Shown: positions 1 to 10,400, counted from the first letter of the stretch. The stretch: 64,000 bases of DNA from JBJHBP01 sp050485645 (GCA_050485645.1 JBJHBT010000009.1:1-64000); one strand, 5' to 3'. A program made the numbers and translations. The notes: a model not told the origin generated them from the letters alone.

Positions 1-195
1 TGCGGTTATCGCGTCGAAGACGCTGCGCCGGATCCTGTACACCTGCAGGGCCGCTCGGCCGAGGCTTGGCTGAACGAGATTGCACACAGCGCGAAACCGC
101 CGGACACGGTTCGGGAAACGCCGGGGGGTTATCATGTCAATCGAGCAAGCATTGCATCGACCACGATTCCGGAAGCCGGACTTCTGATCGGTTAA
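1..195 (+). CDS. 3' end of an unknown gene, truncated by the window edge
   Basis: Frame 1 is open from the first base to a TAA at 193-195, giving 64 residues with no start visible. The composition looks coding (alternating charged and small residues, a sensible C-terminus ...EAGLLIG), but I do not recognise a family. The downstream gene is a wrecked ABC ATPase on the opposite strand, so this could also be remnant sequence. Extending the contig upstream would decide. Confidence 0.3.
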   Translation, partial: CGYRVEDAAPDPVHLQGRSAEAWLNEIAHSAKPPDTVRETPGGYHVNRASIASTTIPEAGLLIG

Positions 196-224
196 CGAGG
201 CGGTGCCAGTCTGCGGTTTCATGC

Positions 225-640
225 TCAGATCTCGAACTCGTTCGCCGGCACGATCCGCCCGTCGAGCAGGTTCACGATCCGGTGCGCACGACCGCGACGC
301 GCTGCTGCTGGCCGCCCGAGAGCTGCTCGGGTTTGTGCTTCGCGCATGCCGAAAGACCCACGAGCTCGAGCGCTTCGCGCACGAGATTGCGGCGCTGTGC
401 CTTAGGCATCGTCTGATACAGCAGCGGCAGCTCCACGTTCTCGAGTACGGTGAGCTCGTCGATTAGATTGAAGCTCTGAAAGATGAAGCCCACATTGCCC
501 TTGCGTAGGTCCGCGAGGCGGTTTTCCGAGTAACCCGACACCTCCTGATCGTCAAAGTAGCACTGCCCTCTCGACGGCGCATCGATCAGACCGACGATGT
601 TGAGCAGCGCCGAGACCGCGCAGCTCGGCGTCGGCATTCA
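225..640 (-). pseudogene. Degraded MacB/LolD-type ABC transporter ATP-binding protein
   Basis: The readable part (272-637) matches the middle of a MacB-type ATPase: LLNIVGLIDAPSRG just after where Walker A should be, the Q-loop region VGFIFQSFNLIDELT, and the signature LSGGQQQRVAV. The Walker A residues are absent: the frame before LLNIVGL is unrelated Arg/Ala-rich sequence. After VAVVR the frame breaks and continues in another frame as RIVNLLDGRIVPANEFEI and a stop at 225-227, the normal C-terminus of these ATPases. Walker B, D-loop and H-loop (roughly 50 residues) are missing, so the product could not hydrolyse ATP. A hydrophobic fragment (AGIAVLWLAILATVI) between here and the TonB receptor stop may be another remnant. 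I infer decay by at least two deletions. Confidence 0.7.
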
Positions 641-774
641 CCGGCTCGCGGCGCGCACGCCCCAGTGAACCGCCGAATCACTGTCGCAAGTATCGCCAGC
701 CACAGCACCGCGATGCCGGCGAACGCCAGACCAGCAGCCCTGTCCAGATCCGGGCGTGCATCGGGTCATCCTGT

Positions 775-2907
775 CTACCAGCTGTACTGTGCTCCCAGGC
801 TGAAGCTTCTGCCCGGTCCGAACAGACGTTCACCAACGGGCACATCTGTCAACGCGGCACGATTGATACCACCAAGGTGATCGCGGTAGCGCCGGTCCAG
901 AAGATTCGTCGCGGCCGCGGACAGTCGAAGTCCGGATCTCAGCTCCCAGTGGAAAGATGCGTTGACGATGGCATGCGAGCCGGTGGAACGTTCACCGTTG
1001 TAAGCGGCGACGCGTCGCTGGCTGGCATTGGCAACGAAGTCCAACCCGGCCATCCAGCTGTCGGCCTCGTAGCGTATACCCAGCTGCAATCCGGCCGGCG
1101 CGAGCCGGTAGAGATTGTCACGTTCGTCCGTGCGACGACCTCGTGCGTAGCTTACGACACCATCAATCACGAATGAATCGCCTGCATACACGCCCCATCC
1201 GACATCGAGTCCGTGAATCCGTGCATCGGTGTTCGCAAACTGCAAGGCTGGCGCACCACTCATCATCATTGCAACCGCGTTGGCCACAGGGTCCGCTGAG
1301 GGCACGCCCTGAATGTAGTCGGAGACACGCTGATAGAAGATCTGTGGCGAGAACCAGACACGCTGCGAGGCCCAGTCAAGGCCGGCATTGATGCCTTTCA
1401 CCACTTCCACTTTCAGTGTCGGATCACCGAGGTAGTTGCGCCCGTCAGCCAGCCCCCCCGTAGATTCGAGCGGCAGCCAGAGGTACAGCTCCTGATACGA
1501 CGGCGACCGAGTCTTGCGCGCCACTTCAACAAAAACGTTACGCCCTTTGCCCACCACTCTTGCCAGCTTGAAGACGGCATCCACGTTAGTGTCGCGACGA
1601 TCAGTCGCGCCCGCGTTGAATGCATCAGCAAGCTGGGCGGCATTTGCGGCCATCATTTCCATCATCGGATTCATTGCCGGGATGACGGCGCTGGCTGGCC
1701 CGGAAGCAGAAACCACGCGATTCACGCGCACTCCGGCTTCATAGTCGAATTCACCCGCAGCGTGATTCCACTGCAGGTAAAGGCCGGTGACATCGCGCTC
1801 CACACCGGCGAAGTTGTCTATTCGAAAAGCCGGCACGTTGGGATTCGTAATGATTGCGGAATAGTCTGCCCGCCGGCCATCGATGCCAAGCTGCAGCTCT
1901 CCAGCGCCAAGCCGAGTAAGTGTCCCCAGCCGGAAGTCATAGCCGTCGCCTTCCGCCAGCGTTTCCCTGAACCCTGCCGGCATTGCCGGCGGGTTCCGCA
2001 GTGCATGATTGTCCATGACATGCTCGACATCGGAGTAGCCGACGGCCACATCCAGGCGCGTGCGACCAAACTCTGCGCTGAGTCTTGCACCATACAGTGC
2101 GGTATCGATATAACGGATGTCCATGGGTAGTGAAGGCGTACCGGTATCCCGGGTATCGAGTCGCCCGGCGAAAACCAGTCCCTGCACGCGTCCCGCGCTA
2201 AGTCCATAGCTTATTTCATGGCGTTCTCGGTGCAGCCGCGTCGGCTTGAGCCGCCCCCCCGGGAATTCAAGGTCTCCGGCGCTGTCGCGCTGACCGAGAA
2301 ATGTCACGCGATGGCGATGATTGGCCGCTACGAGACGTGCGGCGGTACTGCCGAGATTGCCATTAGTGGCATGTCGGGTCCGGACTGCACCGGAAAAACC
2401 GAACTCGGGCGCATCGCGAAACTCGCCGCGGTCATAGGCGACTTTGATATGACCACCAACTGATTCAGGCGCGCTGGAGACACTGGCAATACCTCGCTCC
2501 AGGCTGAGATGCTCCAGCAACAGTGGCGATGCGTACGATAGCGGTGCGTCCATCGCATTCGGCCCGCCAGTTACCAGACCGAGGCCGTCGACACTGACTG
2601 CAACGCGGTCGCCGTAGAGACCACGATACTGCGCAACACCGGACAAAGTACCGTTGCCATTGAGACTGGCGCCGGGAAGCTGACGAAGCAACTCGGCGGT
2701 GTCCACCACTTCCGAATACGGTGGCGAAACACTGTCGACGACCGGATACCCGTGCTGGCCGACCACGACCACCTGTTCGGGTGACTCATGATCGTCGGCG
2801 GCATCCGCGGCGACGGGGCTTACAAACAGAGCTGCTAAAAGAATTGTTCGGCGCGGAAGATTCCGGCCGGCGCAACACCGCGCCGACCATGTGTTTCGAG
2901 ACTTCAT
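775..2907 (-). CDS. TonB-dependent outer-membrane receptor, OprC/copper-type candidate
   Basis: About 710 residues. The ATG at 2907 is preceded by GGAGCG and opens a signal peptide (MKSRNTWSARCC...ILLAALFVSPVAADA). The plug region follows (DTAELLRQLPGASLNGNG, TGGPNAMDAPLSYASP, LERGIASV), then a 22-strand-type barrel ending ...SFSLGAQYSW with a terminal aromatic residue. The TGG-PN-MD-P segment resembles the plug of TonB-dependent copper receptors (OprC/NosA), and Met-rich stretches (NPMMEMMAANA, AMMMSGAP) could offer soft-metal ligands. The gene upstream on the same strand is a His-rich DUF2946 protein, a common partner of copper receptors. Copper as substrate is inferred from motif and context; the receptor assignment itself is secure. 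Confidence 0.85.
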   Translation of the reverse strand: MKSRNTWSARCCAGRNLPRRTILLAALFVSPVAADAADDHESPEQVVVVGQHGYPVVDSVSPPYSEVVDTAELLRQLPGASLNGNGTLSGVAQYRGLYGDRVAVSVDGLGLVTGGPNAMDAPLSYASPLLLEHLSLERGIASVSSAPESVGGHIKVAYDRGEFRDAPEFGFSGAVRTRHATNGNLGSTAARLVAANHRHRVTFLGQRDSAGDLEFPGGRLKPTRLHRERHEISYGLSAGRVQGLVFAGRLDTRDTGTPSLPMDIRYIDTALYGARLSAEFGRTRLDVAVGYSDVEHVMDNHALRNPPAMPAGFRETLAEGDGYDFRLGTLTRLGAGELQLGIDGRRADYSAIITNPNVPAFRIDNFAGVERDVTGLYLQWNHAAGEFDYEAGVRVNRVVSASGPASAVIPAMNPMMEMMAANAAQLADAFNAGATDRRDTNVDAVFKLARVVGKGRNVFVEVARKTRSPSYQELYLWLPLESTGGLADGRNYLGDPTLKVEVVKGINAGLDWASQRVWFSPQIFYQRVSDYIQGVPSADPVANAVAMMMSGAPALQFANTDARIHGLDVGWGVYAGDSFVIDGVVSYARGRRTDERDNLYRLAPAGLQLGIRYEADSWMAGLDFVANASQRRVAAYNGERSTGSHAIVNASFHWELRSGLRLSAAATNLLDRRYRDHLGGINRAALTDVPVGERLFGPGRSFSLGAQYSW

Positions 2908-2985
2908 GGATCGCTCCTGTATAAATGAGGAAGAGCCCGGACACACAAACGTGTGCCGCTCCTTCAGAAACTGGCTTGCCGGGAA

Positions 2986-3516
2986 CTACACAGGAGTGGT
3001 GGGAGGCGCTCGTGAGCGAAACGCCACGATAGCAGAGCGAGTCAGGTGTTCGGTGTCTGCGGGCAAAACGAATGACGGCGCTTGAGCCGGTTCCGGCATG
3101 CGCCACTCGTAAGTGAGCGCGGCCTGGAATGACAGACCGCCGAGATAGCAGCGTTCCCAGGTATGGTGCCCGGCTACGTCGTCATCGTGATGGTGCCCGT
3201 GTTCGTATTGGCGGTAGTCGTGTTCGCCGTGAATGTGGGGGTGGGTGTGGGGGTGGGCGGCGTGCTTCCCCTGTTGACTGTGAATGGCCTGAACGGTCGA
3301 TGAGGGCCGGACATCATCCGTGGCAGTCGGCAACGGTACCCCACCAGCGGTAGAGAACACGTCGCTGCATAGCCGGACCGGACCGCCTTCAGCCAGTGAA
3401 GCGGGCATGTAACCGACCGGAATCAGCAGCTTGAAGACAAGCGCAACGGATGCGAATCCACGCGCAATGCTCCGCGTGAACCACATGCGTTGACGTCTGA
3501 TCGTGCGACTGCTCAC
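2986..3516 (-). CDS. DUF2946-like His-rich exported protein
   Basis: 176 residues. An N-terminal hydrophobic segment (GFASVALVFKLLIPVGYMPAS) is followed by a Cys (RLCSDVF) and a central His-rich run (HPHTHPHIHGEHD, then EHGHHHDDD) that looks like a metal-buffering linker. The C-terminus FRSRAPPTTPV resembles the R-PP tail of DUF2946 proteins. It lies just upstream of the OprC-like receptor on the same strand, so the two are probably co-transcribed and deal with the same metal. The start is uncertain: the GTG at 3516 and the ATG at 3486 both lack a clear ribosome-binding site. The family call is moderate; metal binding is inferred from the histidines. Confidence 0.65.
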   Translation of the reverse strand: MSSRTIRRQRMWFTRSIARGFASVALVFKLLIPVGYMPASLAEGGPVRLCSDVFSTAGGVPLPTATDDVRPSSTVQAIHSQQGKHAAHPHTHPHIHGEHDYRQYEHGHHHDDDVAGHHTWERCYLGGLSFQAALTYEWRMPEPAQAPSFVLPADTEHLTRSAIVAFRSRAPPTTPV

Positions 3517-3713
3517 GTGCTGATTATCGCAGATTGTGACTTCACTGAAGAGCTGTCCACGCGCCTGCGGGCGATCTGACCACGATGACCGAAACCGTAC
3601 TCCTGAGCCTGCCCATGCCCGAGACGGTTGAAGCGGTCACTATCGGTGAAGGCGGAGCGATCCGTGACCGGCCGGCGTGGCAGCACATAGGTCAGTAGGA
3701 GCCGCGACGGCGC

Positions 3714-4256
3714 TCATTGGTGACCGTGCCCGGCCGCGCCGCCAGCGTAGCCGCGATGCACGTTGTAGCGCCGGACCTGGTGGGGCGTTAGCAACGCAGT
3801 GGTACGCAGGTGGGCACGGAGGTGCACTTCCCGCAGTTCGCCGAGGATGCGGCCGGCGTCGCTGGTGAGTTCGCGCAGCCGTTCCTCGTCGGCGCGTGCT
3901 TCGGCGAACAAGCGGTCCAGCTCGCGCTCCCGTTCCACGTAACGCCGCCCCAGGGGCACAGCCGCCGCGTGCATCTCCTGGTAGATGGCCTGGATGGCTG
4001 CTGCCTGGCTGTCGGTCAATTCCAGTTCGCCGCCCAGGTCCAGTACGTGACGGGGCCCGGGGTAGCTGTTCAGTTCCGCGGGCACGGCCAAGCCCATGCC
4101 GCGGCCCTCCAGGAAACCCTGCACATCGTCGTCCGACAGCGCCTGGATGTCGCGCTGTTCCAGCCCGGTGTGCGGCGAGTGCGTGCCATGCGCCTGCGCC
4201 TGCACGGCCTGGGGAAGCATCAGCAGCGCAACCAGCAGTGTCATCGACCTTGTCAT
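3714..4256 (-). CDS. CpxP/Spy-like periplasmic metal-stress protein
   Basis: 180 residues from the ATG at 4256, which has GGAGG at the right spacing. A signal peptide (MTRSMTLLVALLMLPQAVQA) precedes a helical, charged mature protein: LELTDSQAAAIQAIYQEMH, a long Arg/Glu helix, and LLTPHQVRRYNVHRGYAGG near the C-terminus. This repeats the 'LT..Q' helix arrangement of Spy/CpxP/CnrX-type periplasmic sensors and chaperones, and the C-terminus is Gly/His-rich. Its place near the copper-type receptor suggests a role in envelope metal stress. The exact subfamily cannot be settled by eye. Confidence 0.65.
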   Translation of the reverse strand: MTRSMTLLVALLMLPQAVQAQAHGTHSPHTGLEQRDIQALSDDDVQGFLEGRGMGLAVPAELNSYPGPRHVLDLGGELELTDSQAAAIQAIYQEMHAAAVPLGRRYVERERELDRLFAEARADEERLRELTSDAGRILGELREVHLRAHLRTTALLTPHQVRRYNVHRGYAGGAAGHGHQ

Positions 4257-4385
4257 GATTCCTCCACCCTTGAAACTGTGCGTGTCGTGCGGCCCACCCG
4301 ACATCCGGATGGTGCGCGAGTACTTCAGCAGCAGCGCCTGCCGATCCATCCGCGACTGGAGGGCGTCGGCCCGGTCCGCAGCTGT

Positions 4386-4593
4386 GCTGTGCAACGGCGA
4401 ACGCCGAGAAGCCGCGCGGCTCGGATGCGCCGAGTCCTTGGATGCGCTTCAGGTAACCGGCGGCCAACCAACCCTCCGCGCCATTTTGGTGCAGCTCGCC
4501 CCATCGGCCTCCCCGATTCAGTGCGGTGATCCTGCCGACCGCCTCAGCCGGACGACGCGCGTTGTCATAACTGGTTGATTGAAAAACAGACAG
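4386..4593 (-). pseudogene. Possible remnant of a bacterial SH3-domain protein
   Basis: A frame running from about 4593 to 4386 encodes SVFQSTSYDNARRP, ITALNRGGRWGELHQ and AEGWLAAGYL. This is the usual pattern of a bacterial SH3 repeat (GRW-x-E/V ... GWL ... YL). It has no signal peptide, is preceded immediately by a stop (TAG), and loses its character after about 65 residues. It lies just upstream of the CpxP-like gene on the same strand. It could be the C-terminal fragment of a frameshifted gene. Confidence 0.35.
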
Positions 4594-4735
4594 CACCTAT
4601 GGCACGACGTTTGCTTTGGAACATCGGGCGCCGGCATCCGATGCTGGCTTACGGCTGTTCAGGGCTACGGCGCCAGAGGGTCTCGCGCATGGTGCGCCGG
4701 ACCACAGCCTACTTACCTTAAGGAGCACTCCGATC

Positions 4736-5476
4736 ATGCAGGAAACGGCAAAGCGTCGCATCGTTCCCGGTTGCGCAGTTCTGATTTTGACTGCCAGCGC
4801 GTTGGCCACGATGCAGGCACAGGCGGAAATTTCAGCCAGCGGGAATATCGGCATCGTGTCGGACTATGTGCTGTGGGGTATCACCACGCCGGGCAGTGAG
4901 AGTGATGGTCCTGCGGTGCAGGGCGGATTCGATATGGAGCACAGCAGCGGCTTCTATGCCGGATGGTGGGCGTCCAGCCTTGGCTATGGCACTGACAACC
5001 TGGCTACGACCGTGGAGAACGGGCTGTACTTCGGCGTCGGCGGCGGCGACGAATTCTTCTACGACGTCGGCCTGTATTACTACTACTACATGGATTCGTC
5101 CGATTCCAACGGATTCGAACCCTATGTGGCCGTTGGCTATGGTCCGTTCTCGATCGGCGCCAATTATCTGGCCACGGACACCGACTGGGGCAACAAGGGC
5201 GACACGTACTACACCGCAACGCTGGATTTCGACATCGGCGCCGGTTTCGAACTCGGTCTGCTTGCCAGACACTTCACCTACGAAAGGAACGGCGAATTCA
5301 TCACCTCCACGGAGAGTTCGAATTTCCGTCACTTCGACGTGACGCTGGCGCGCCAGATCGGTGAATCGCCGGCGACAATGTTCGCAACCTACACCATGGG
5401 TGGCAAGGATCGCGATGGCCTGCGGCAGAAGAACAAGATCGTCTTCGGCTTCAACTATGCCTTTGACATTCGCTGA
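4736..5476 (+). CDS. TorF-family putative outer-membrane porin (Gcw_chp)
   Basis: 246 residues from the ATG at 4736 (AAGGAG upstream). After the signal peptide (VLILTASALATMQAQA) comes the family hallmark ISASGNIGIVSDYVLWGI, then GGFDMEHSSGFYAGWWAS, ENGLYFGVGG and repeated Tyr/Gly-rich strands. It ends IVFGFNYAFDIR, an amphipathic last strand. This fits the Gcw_chp/TorF family of 12-strand-type barrel proteins of unknown cargo. It appears monocistronic, with a strong hairpin downstream at 5505-5535. Confidence 0.85.
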   Translation: MQETAKRRIVPGCAVLILTASALATMQAQAEISASGNIGIVSDYVLWGITTPGSESDGPAVQGGFDMEHSSGFYAGWWASSLGYGTDNLATTVENGLYFGVGGGDEFFYDVGLYYYYYMDSSDSNGFEPYVAVGYGPFSIGANYLATDTDWGNKGDTYYTATLDFDIGAGFELGLLARHFTYERNGEFITSTESSNFRHFDVTLARQIGESPATMFATYTMGGKDRDGLRQKNKIVFGFNYAFDIR

Positions 5477-5504
5477 TTGATTTTCGCTGATTGAGATCTG
5501 ATCC

Positions 5505-5535
5505 GTCCGGCGGACCTGTCCAGAGTCCGCCGGAC
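5505..5535. terminator. Strong hairpin between convergent porin and allophanate hydrolase genes
   Basis: GTCCGGCGGAC and GTCCGCCGGAC form a perfect 11-bp stem around a 9-nt loop. It sits 29 bases past the porin stop and 62 bases past the allophanate hydrolase stop (opposite strand), so it can serve both. There is no long T-tract. Confidence 0.6.
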
Positions 5536-5596
5536 GTGATCGGCCACCGGTACCGTCGCGCAGTGCTCCGGCTTCCCCTCAGCAACCACGACCCGG

Positions 5597-7426
5597 CTAC
5601 TCCCTCTCGAGGAGGTATCGGCGCCAACCGCCGAACGCCGTGATGTCTGTGGCGTCCGCCACCGCGACGGACTCGCACAGGAACCCTGCCACATCCCTGC
5701 CGTCGGCAAGCCGCACGCGACCGATGCCCAGCGGCGCCGGAATCGCGTCAACGAAGCCGCCGAAGCGGTGAGCCGGCATGGACCACACTTCCAGATCCAC
5801 CGCCGCGCCATCCTCTGCCACCCGCACCAGACCAGGACGCAGTGGCGGACCAGCTGGCAGCGCGTACAGCCTGTATAGCGGCGCCGACCGCGTCGCGGCC
5901 ACCAACCGCGCCGAACGTTGCGTCAGCTGATAGTTCAGCGCCAGGCCACTCATATGCGCGCCACAAACAGCGATCTCGATGTCTGCCACGGGCACACCAT
6001 CGGTACCGGCATCAGCATCAGCTTGATTGGCAACCGGCGGACACTGCGGCAGCGGCCTGCCGGTGGCACCCAGCGGCACACCGGACGCCCGATGCAGACG
6101 GTCCGCGATCGCCAGCAGGCCCTGATCGTAGAACGCCGGCGCCACAAGCGTAACGCCCAGCGGCAGACCGTCGCCGCGAAAGCCCGCTGGGACGGCAACG
6201 GCGCTCAGATCCAGCAGGTTCACGAAGTTGGTATAACGGCCCAGGCGTGAATTGAGCATCACCGGGTCGGCCAGCAGCTCCTCGATCCGATAGATGGTGG
6301 CTGCCGTTGGCGTGACGAGCAGGTCGATATCATTCCACACACGCTCGGTGTGTCGACGCAGTTCGCGAAGGCGATAGGCGCCACTGAATCCTTCGGCCGC
6401 CGTGATCGAACTTCCGCCGCCGATGATCTGGCGGATCACCGGCAGCACCGCCTGCGGCTGAGCATCGACGAATGCCCCGACCGCGGCATAGCGTTCAGCC
6501 ACCCACGGTCCCTCGTAGAGCAGTCGGGCAACCTCAAGGAAGGGATCCAGATCGATGCTGACCGCTTCACCGCCCACCGTGCCAAGGCGCTCAACGGCTT
6601 CGTCGAACAGCCGCCGTGCATCGTCGTCACCGAAGAACTCCAGATTCCGCACTGATGGCACACCGAAGCGGAACGCATCCGGTCGCACCGACCCGCGTCC
6701 CAGCAGCGGCGCGCGTGGCGCACGCGAGAACGGATCCTGTTCATCGAATTCAGCACCCGCGTCGAACACCGTGCGGGCATCGGCGGCCGTGCCGGCGAAG
6801 ATCGATACCACGTCCAGGCTGCGACAGGCAGGCACCACGCCACGGGTACTGAGCAGCCCGCGACTGGGCTTGAGGCCGATGATGTTGTTGAACGCGGCAG
6901 GCACGCGACCGGAACCGGCAGTATCGGTGCCCAGTGCGAAACTGACGCAGCCGGTCGCCACCGCAACGGCGGACCCCGCGCTCGATCCGCCGGACACGTA
7001 CGTCGCGTCGAACGGATTGTGACAGGCACCGTAGGGCGAGCGCGTACCGACCAGGCCGGTGGCGAACTGATCCATGTTGGTCTTGCCGATGGGCACCGCC
7101 CCGGCCGCGAGCAGTCGCGCAATCACCGGCGCATGGGCGTCGGGCACATGGCTGAAGGCGGGACAGCCCGCGGTGGTCGGCACACCGGCGAGATCGATGT
7201 TGTCCTTGATCGCGAACGGGATGCCGTACAGCGGCAATTCCCCGGCCCGGTGCTGTTCCAGCCGTTCGAGCAACGCCGCCAGCATGTCGTCGTCGAGCAG
7301 CGAGATCCAGACATTCGCAGGCTGCTGACTCCGTGCCATGGCCATCGACTCGGCAATTACCTCGCGCGGGGATCGCCTGCCGGCACGGTAGTCGGCAAGC
7401 AGTCCGGGAATACTCATGTCCGTCAT
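5597..7426 (-). CDS. atzF: Allophanate hydrolase (amidase-signature family)
   Basis: 609 residues. It hydrolyses allophanate to two ammonia and two CO2 (EC 3.5.1.54), the last step of guanidine/urea-carboxylase pathways. The amidase-signature domain fills roughly residues 1-440, with the Ser-cisSer-Lys triad visible as Lys74 (IPFAIKDN), Ser148/149 (SGGSSAGSAVA) and the nucleophile Ser172 (GTDTAGSGR). A C-terminal domain of about 130 residues (IEIAVCGAHMSGLALNYQL...) is the usual AtzF extension. The ATG at 7426 follows GGGAG and lies only 3 bases after the carboxylase stop, so it is the last gene of the riboswitch-controlled operon. Confidence 0.93.
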   Translation of the reverse strand: MTDMSIPGLLADYRAGRRSPREVIAESMAMARSQQPANVWISLLDDDMLAALLERLEQHRAGELPLYGIPFAIKDNIDLAGVPTTAGCPAFSHVPDAHAPVIARLLAAGAVPIGKTNMDQFATGLVGTRSPYGACHNPFDATYVSGGSSAGSAVAVATGCVSFALGTDTAGSGRVPAAFNNIIGLKPSRGLLSTRGVVPACRSLDVVSIFAGTAADARTVFDAGAEFDEQDPFSRAPRAPLLGRGSVRPDAFRFGVPSVRNLEFFGDDDARRLFDEAVERLGTVGGEAVSIDLDPFLEVARLLYEGPWVAERYAAVGAFVDAQPQAVLPVIRQIIGGGSSITAAEGFSGAYRLRELRRHTERVWNDIDLLVTPTAATIYRIEELLADPVMLNSRLGRYTNFVNLLDLSAVAVPAGFRGDGLPLGVTLVAPAFYDQGLLAIADRLHRASGVPLGATGRPLPQCPPVANQADADAGTDGVPVADIEIAVCGAHMSGLALNYQLTQRSARLVAATRSAPLYRLYALPAGPPLRPGLVRVAEDGAAVDLEVWSMPAHRFGGFVDAIPAPLGIGRVRLADGRDVAGFLCESVAVADATDITAFGGWRRYLLERE

Positions 7427-7429
7427 CGG

Positions 7430-10400
7430 TCAAACTCCCTGTGCAATCGCCAGCAACGCCTGACCCGGCGCAACCTGTGCACCTTCACGGCACAGCATGC
7501 GCGTCACGGTGCCCGCCACGGCGGCGGTCACGGTGAGTTCGGTCTTCATGAACTCAAGCACCAGCAGCGCCTGCCCGGGCTGCACCTGTTCGCCCTCTTT
7601 CGCCGTCAGCTGCCAGACCACGCCGTGCACCGGACTTTCCACCGCGGTCTCGCCGGCATCGAGAACCAGCGCCGAGGCGCCCGAGGCAGCCTCGGGCGCC
7701 GCCGGTTCCGTCGCTGCAGGCTCGGCGCGACCGGCTTCCTGCCAGCGCTGGCGCTCGGCCTCGAAGGCCCGCTGCTGGCGTGCCTTGAACGCGGCGATTT
7801 CGGCGGCGTTGTCGGTGAGGCTGCGGTTGTAATCGGCCAGCGAGAAGGTCGTCTCCCGGATTTCGATATCGCAACGACCGCGCGGAAAATCCTCGCGCAT
7901 GCGCAGCAGCTCGGACTCGCTCACCTCGTAGAAGCGAATCTGATCGAAGAACCGCAGCAGCCACGGCTCGCGAAACGCCGCCGTCACGTGATAGCGGTTC
8001 CAGATCTGCAGTGTGCGGCCCACGAACTGATAGCCGCCCGGCCCTTCCATGCCATAGATGCACAGATACGAGCCGCCGATGCCGACGGCATTCTCCGGGG
8101 TCCAGGTACGCGCCGGGTTGTACTTGGTGGTGACCAGCCGATGGCGTGGATCGATCGGTGTGGCCACCGGTGCCGAAAGGTAGACATCGCCCAGCCCCAT
8201 CACCAGATAGGACGCGTCGTACACGATGCGTTTGACCTCATCCTCCGAGTCCAGCCCGTTGACGCGACGGATGAACTCGATGTTGCGCGGACACCAGGGC
8301 GCATCCGAACGCACCGACTGCATATAGCGCGTGGTGGCCAGGCGTGTCTGGCTGTCGTCCCAGGCCATCGGCAGATGCACGATGCGTGAAGGTACTTCGA
8401 ACCGCGACAGATCCAGAAGCTCGTCCTCGGCCTGCATGAGCAGGTCCATCAGCCGCGGCAGTGGCAGCGTTTTGTGCTCGTAGTGCACCTGGAGACTGCG
8501 CACGCCCGGTGTGAGTTCGAGCATGCCCGGCAGGTCTTGCGACCGCAGCCAGTCAAGCAACGCCTGCACACGAAAGCGAAGATTCAGGTCGAGCACGTTG
8601 GGGCCATACTCAACGAGCAGATTGCGGTCACCGGCGGCGCGGTAGGTCACGCCAACCGGGTGCGCCGGGGGCGACAGCGATGCCAGAATCGGAGACCCCG
8701 GATTCGCGGCGGCTGCGCCGCACGCCGGCATCGCGGCGAACTGGCAGGAGGCAATGGCTTCTTCCTGCTCGGCTGTCAGCCGATGCGCCGTGGCCGCGTC
8801 CACCGGCTCGAAGCTCACCGTATCGCCGGCACCCAGCTGGCCAAGCTTCCACAGATCGGCCGCGATCACCGTTGCCGGACAAACGAAACCTCCCAGACTC
8901 GGGCCATCCGGACCCAGCACCACGGGCATGTCACCAGTGAAATCCACGGTGCCGATGGCGTAGGCGTTGTCGTGAATATTGGAGGGATGAAGTCCTGCCT
9001 CACCACCATCCGGACGCGCCCACTCGGGCTTCGGCCCGATCAGCCGGACGCCGGTGCGATTGGAGTGGTAGTGAACTTCCCAACGGGTCGCGAAAAAGGT
9101 TTCAATGTCGCGCGGCGTAAAGAAGTCCGGCGCGCCGTGCGGTCCGTACATGGCACGCAACCGCCAGTGATGTGCGTAGTGCGGAATGCGGGCCGGGTCG
9201 AGCACGCCCGGTTCAACCGTGGGCAGGTGCGCCAGGTGCAGCACATCGCCGGCCCGCAGCATGCGCCCGCCGTGACCACCAAACCGGCCCAGCGTGAATG
9301 TTGCCCGGCTGCCCAGGTAGGCCGGCACATCGAAGCCGCCGCGCACCAGCAGATAGCAGCGCGCGCCGGCGCCATCGACGCGCCCCAGGGTCAGCGTTTC
9401 GCCACCACGAACGTGCACGGCGCGCCAGTGATCGATCTCGCGACCATCGATCCGCGCCTGCATGGCTGCGCCGGTCAATGCAATAACGGCATCCGCGCGG
9501 AACTTCAATGTCGGTCCCGTCACCGTCATTTCCAGTCCGGCGGCGTCATCGCCGTTGCCCAGCAGCCGGTTGCCGAGACGAAACGCCAGGGTGTCCATGG
9601 GTCCGGATGGCGGCACACCGATGTGCCAGTAACCGATGCGGCCCGGCCAGTCCTGCACCGTGGTCTGTGTACCGCCAGCGATGACTTCAACCGCGTCGCT
9701 GTGGAATTGCACACCCGCCAGGTACGCGGTGGTCTGCCGACCAACCGCGAAAACCGGATCGGCGGCGATCTGACGCAGGTAGGCGAGATTCGTTTCCACG
9801 CCGCCTATGCGGGTATTGGCCAGAACCTGTTGCAGTGCCGCGATGGCCGCAGGGCGGTCCGCGCCATGCACGATCAGCTTGGCAAGCATAGGGTCGTACC
9901 AGGCAGGCACCTCGCTGCCGCTCTCGACCCAGGTCTCGATGCGGGCGACACTGGGGAAATGCACATCCGTGATCACGCCGGCCGAGGGCTGGAAGTCGCG
10001 TGCCGGATCCTCGGCATACAGGCGCGCCTGAATGGCATGACCGCGCTGCCGGCCGCGCAACGCGCCCAGATCGATCGGCTCGTCGGCCGCCGCGCGCAGC
10101 ATGTACTCGACGAGGTCCACGTCGGCCACCTCTTCGGTCACGCCATGTTCAACCTGAAGCCGGGTGTTCACCTCCAGAAAATAAAACTCCGCCGTCGCAG
10201 CGTCATAGAGAAACTCCACCGTACCGGCACTTCGGTAGCAGACGGCTCGGCCCAGCCTTTCCGCGGTATCCAGCATCGCGGCGCGTACGCCATCGGGAAG
10301 ATCCGGTGCCGGTGTCTCTTCAATCACCTTCTGATTGCGCCGCTGCAGCGAGCAGTCGCGTTCTCCCAGCGCCACCACCTCACCGCGACCGTCACCGAAA

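Noticed and set aside
3586..3699. Small + strand frame MTETVLLSLPMPETVEA...
   Set aside because: About 37 codons, no ribosome-binding site, no recognisable domain, and next to the end of a minus-strand gene.
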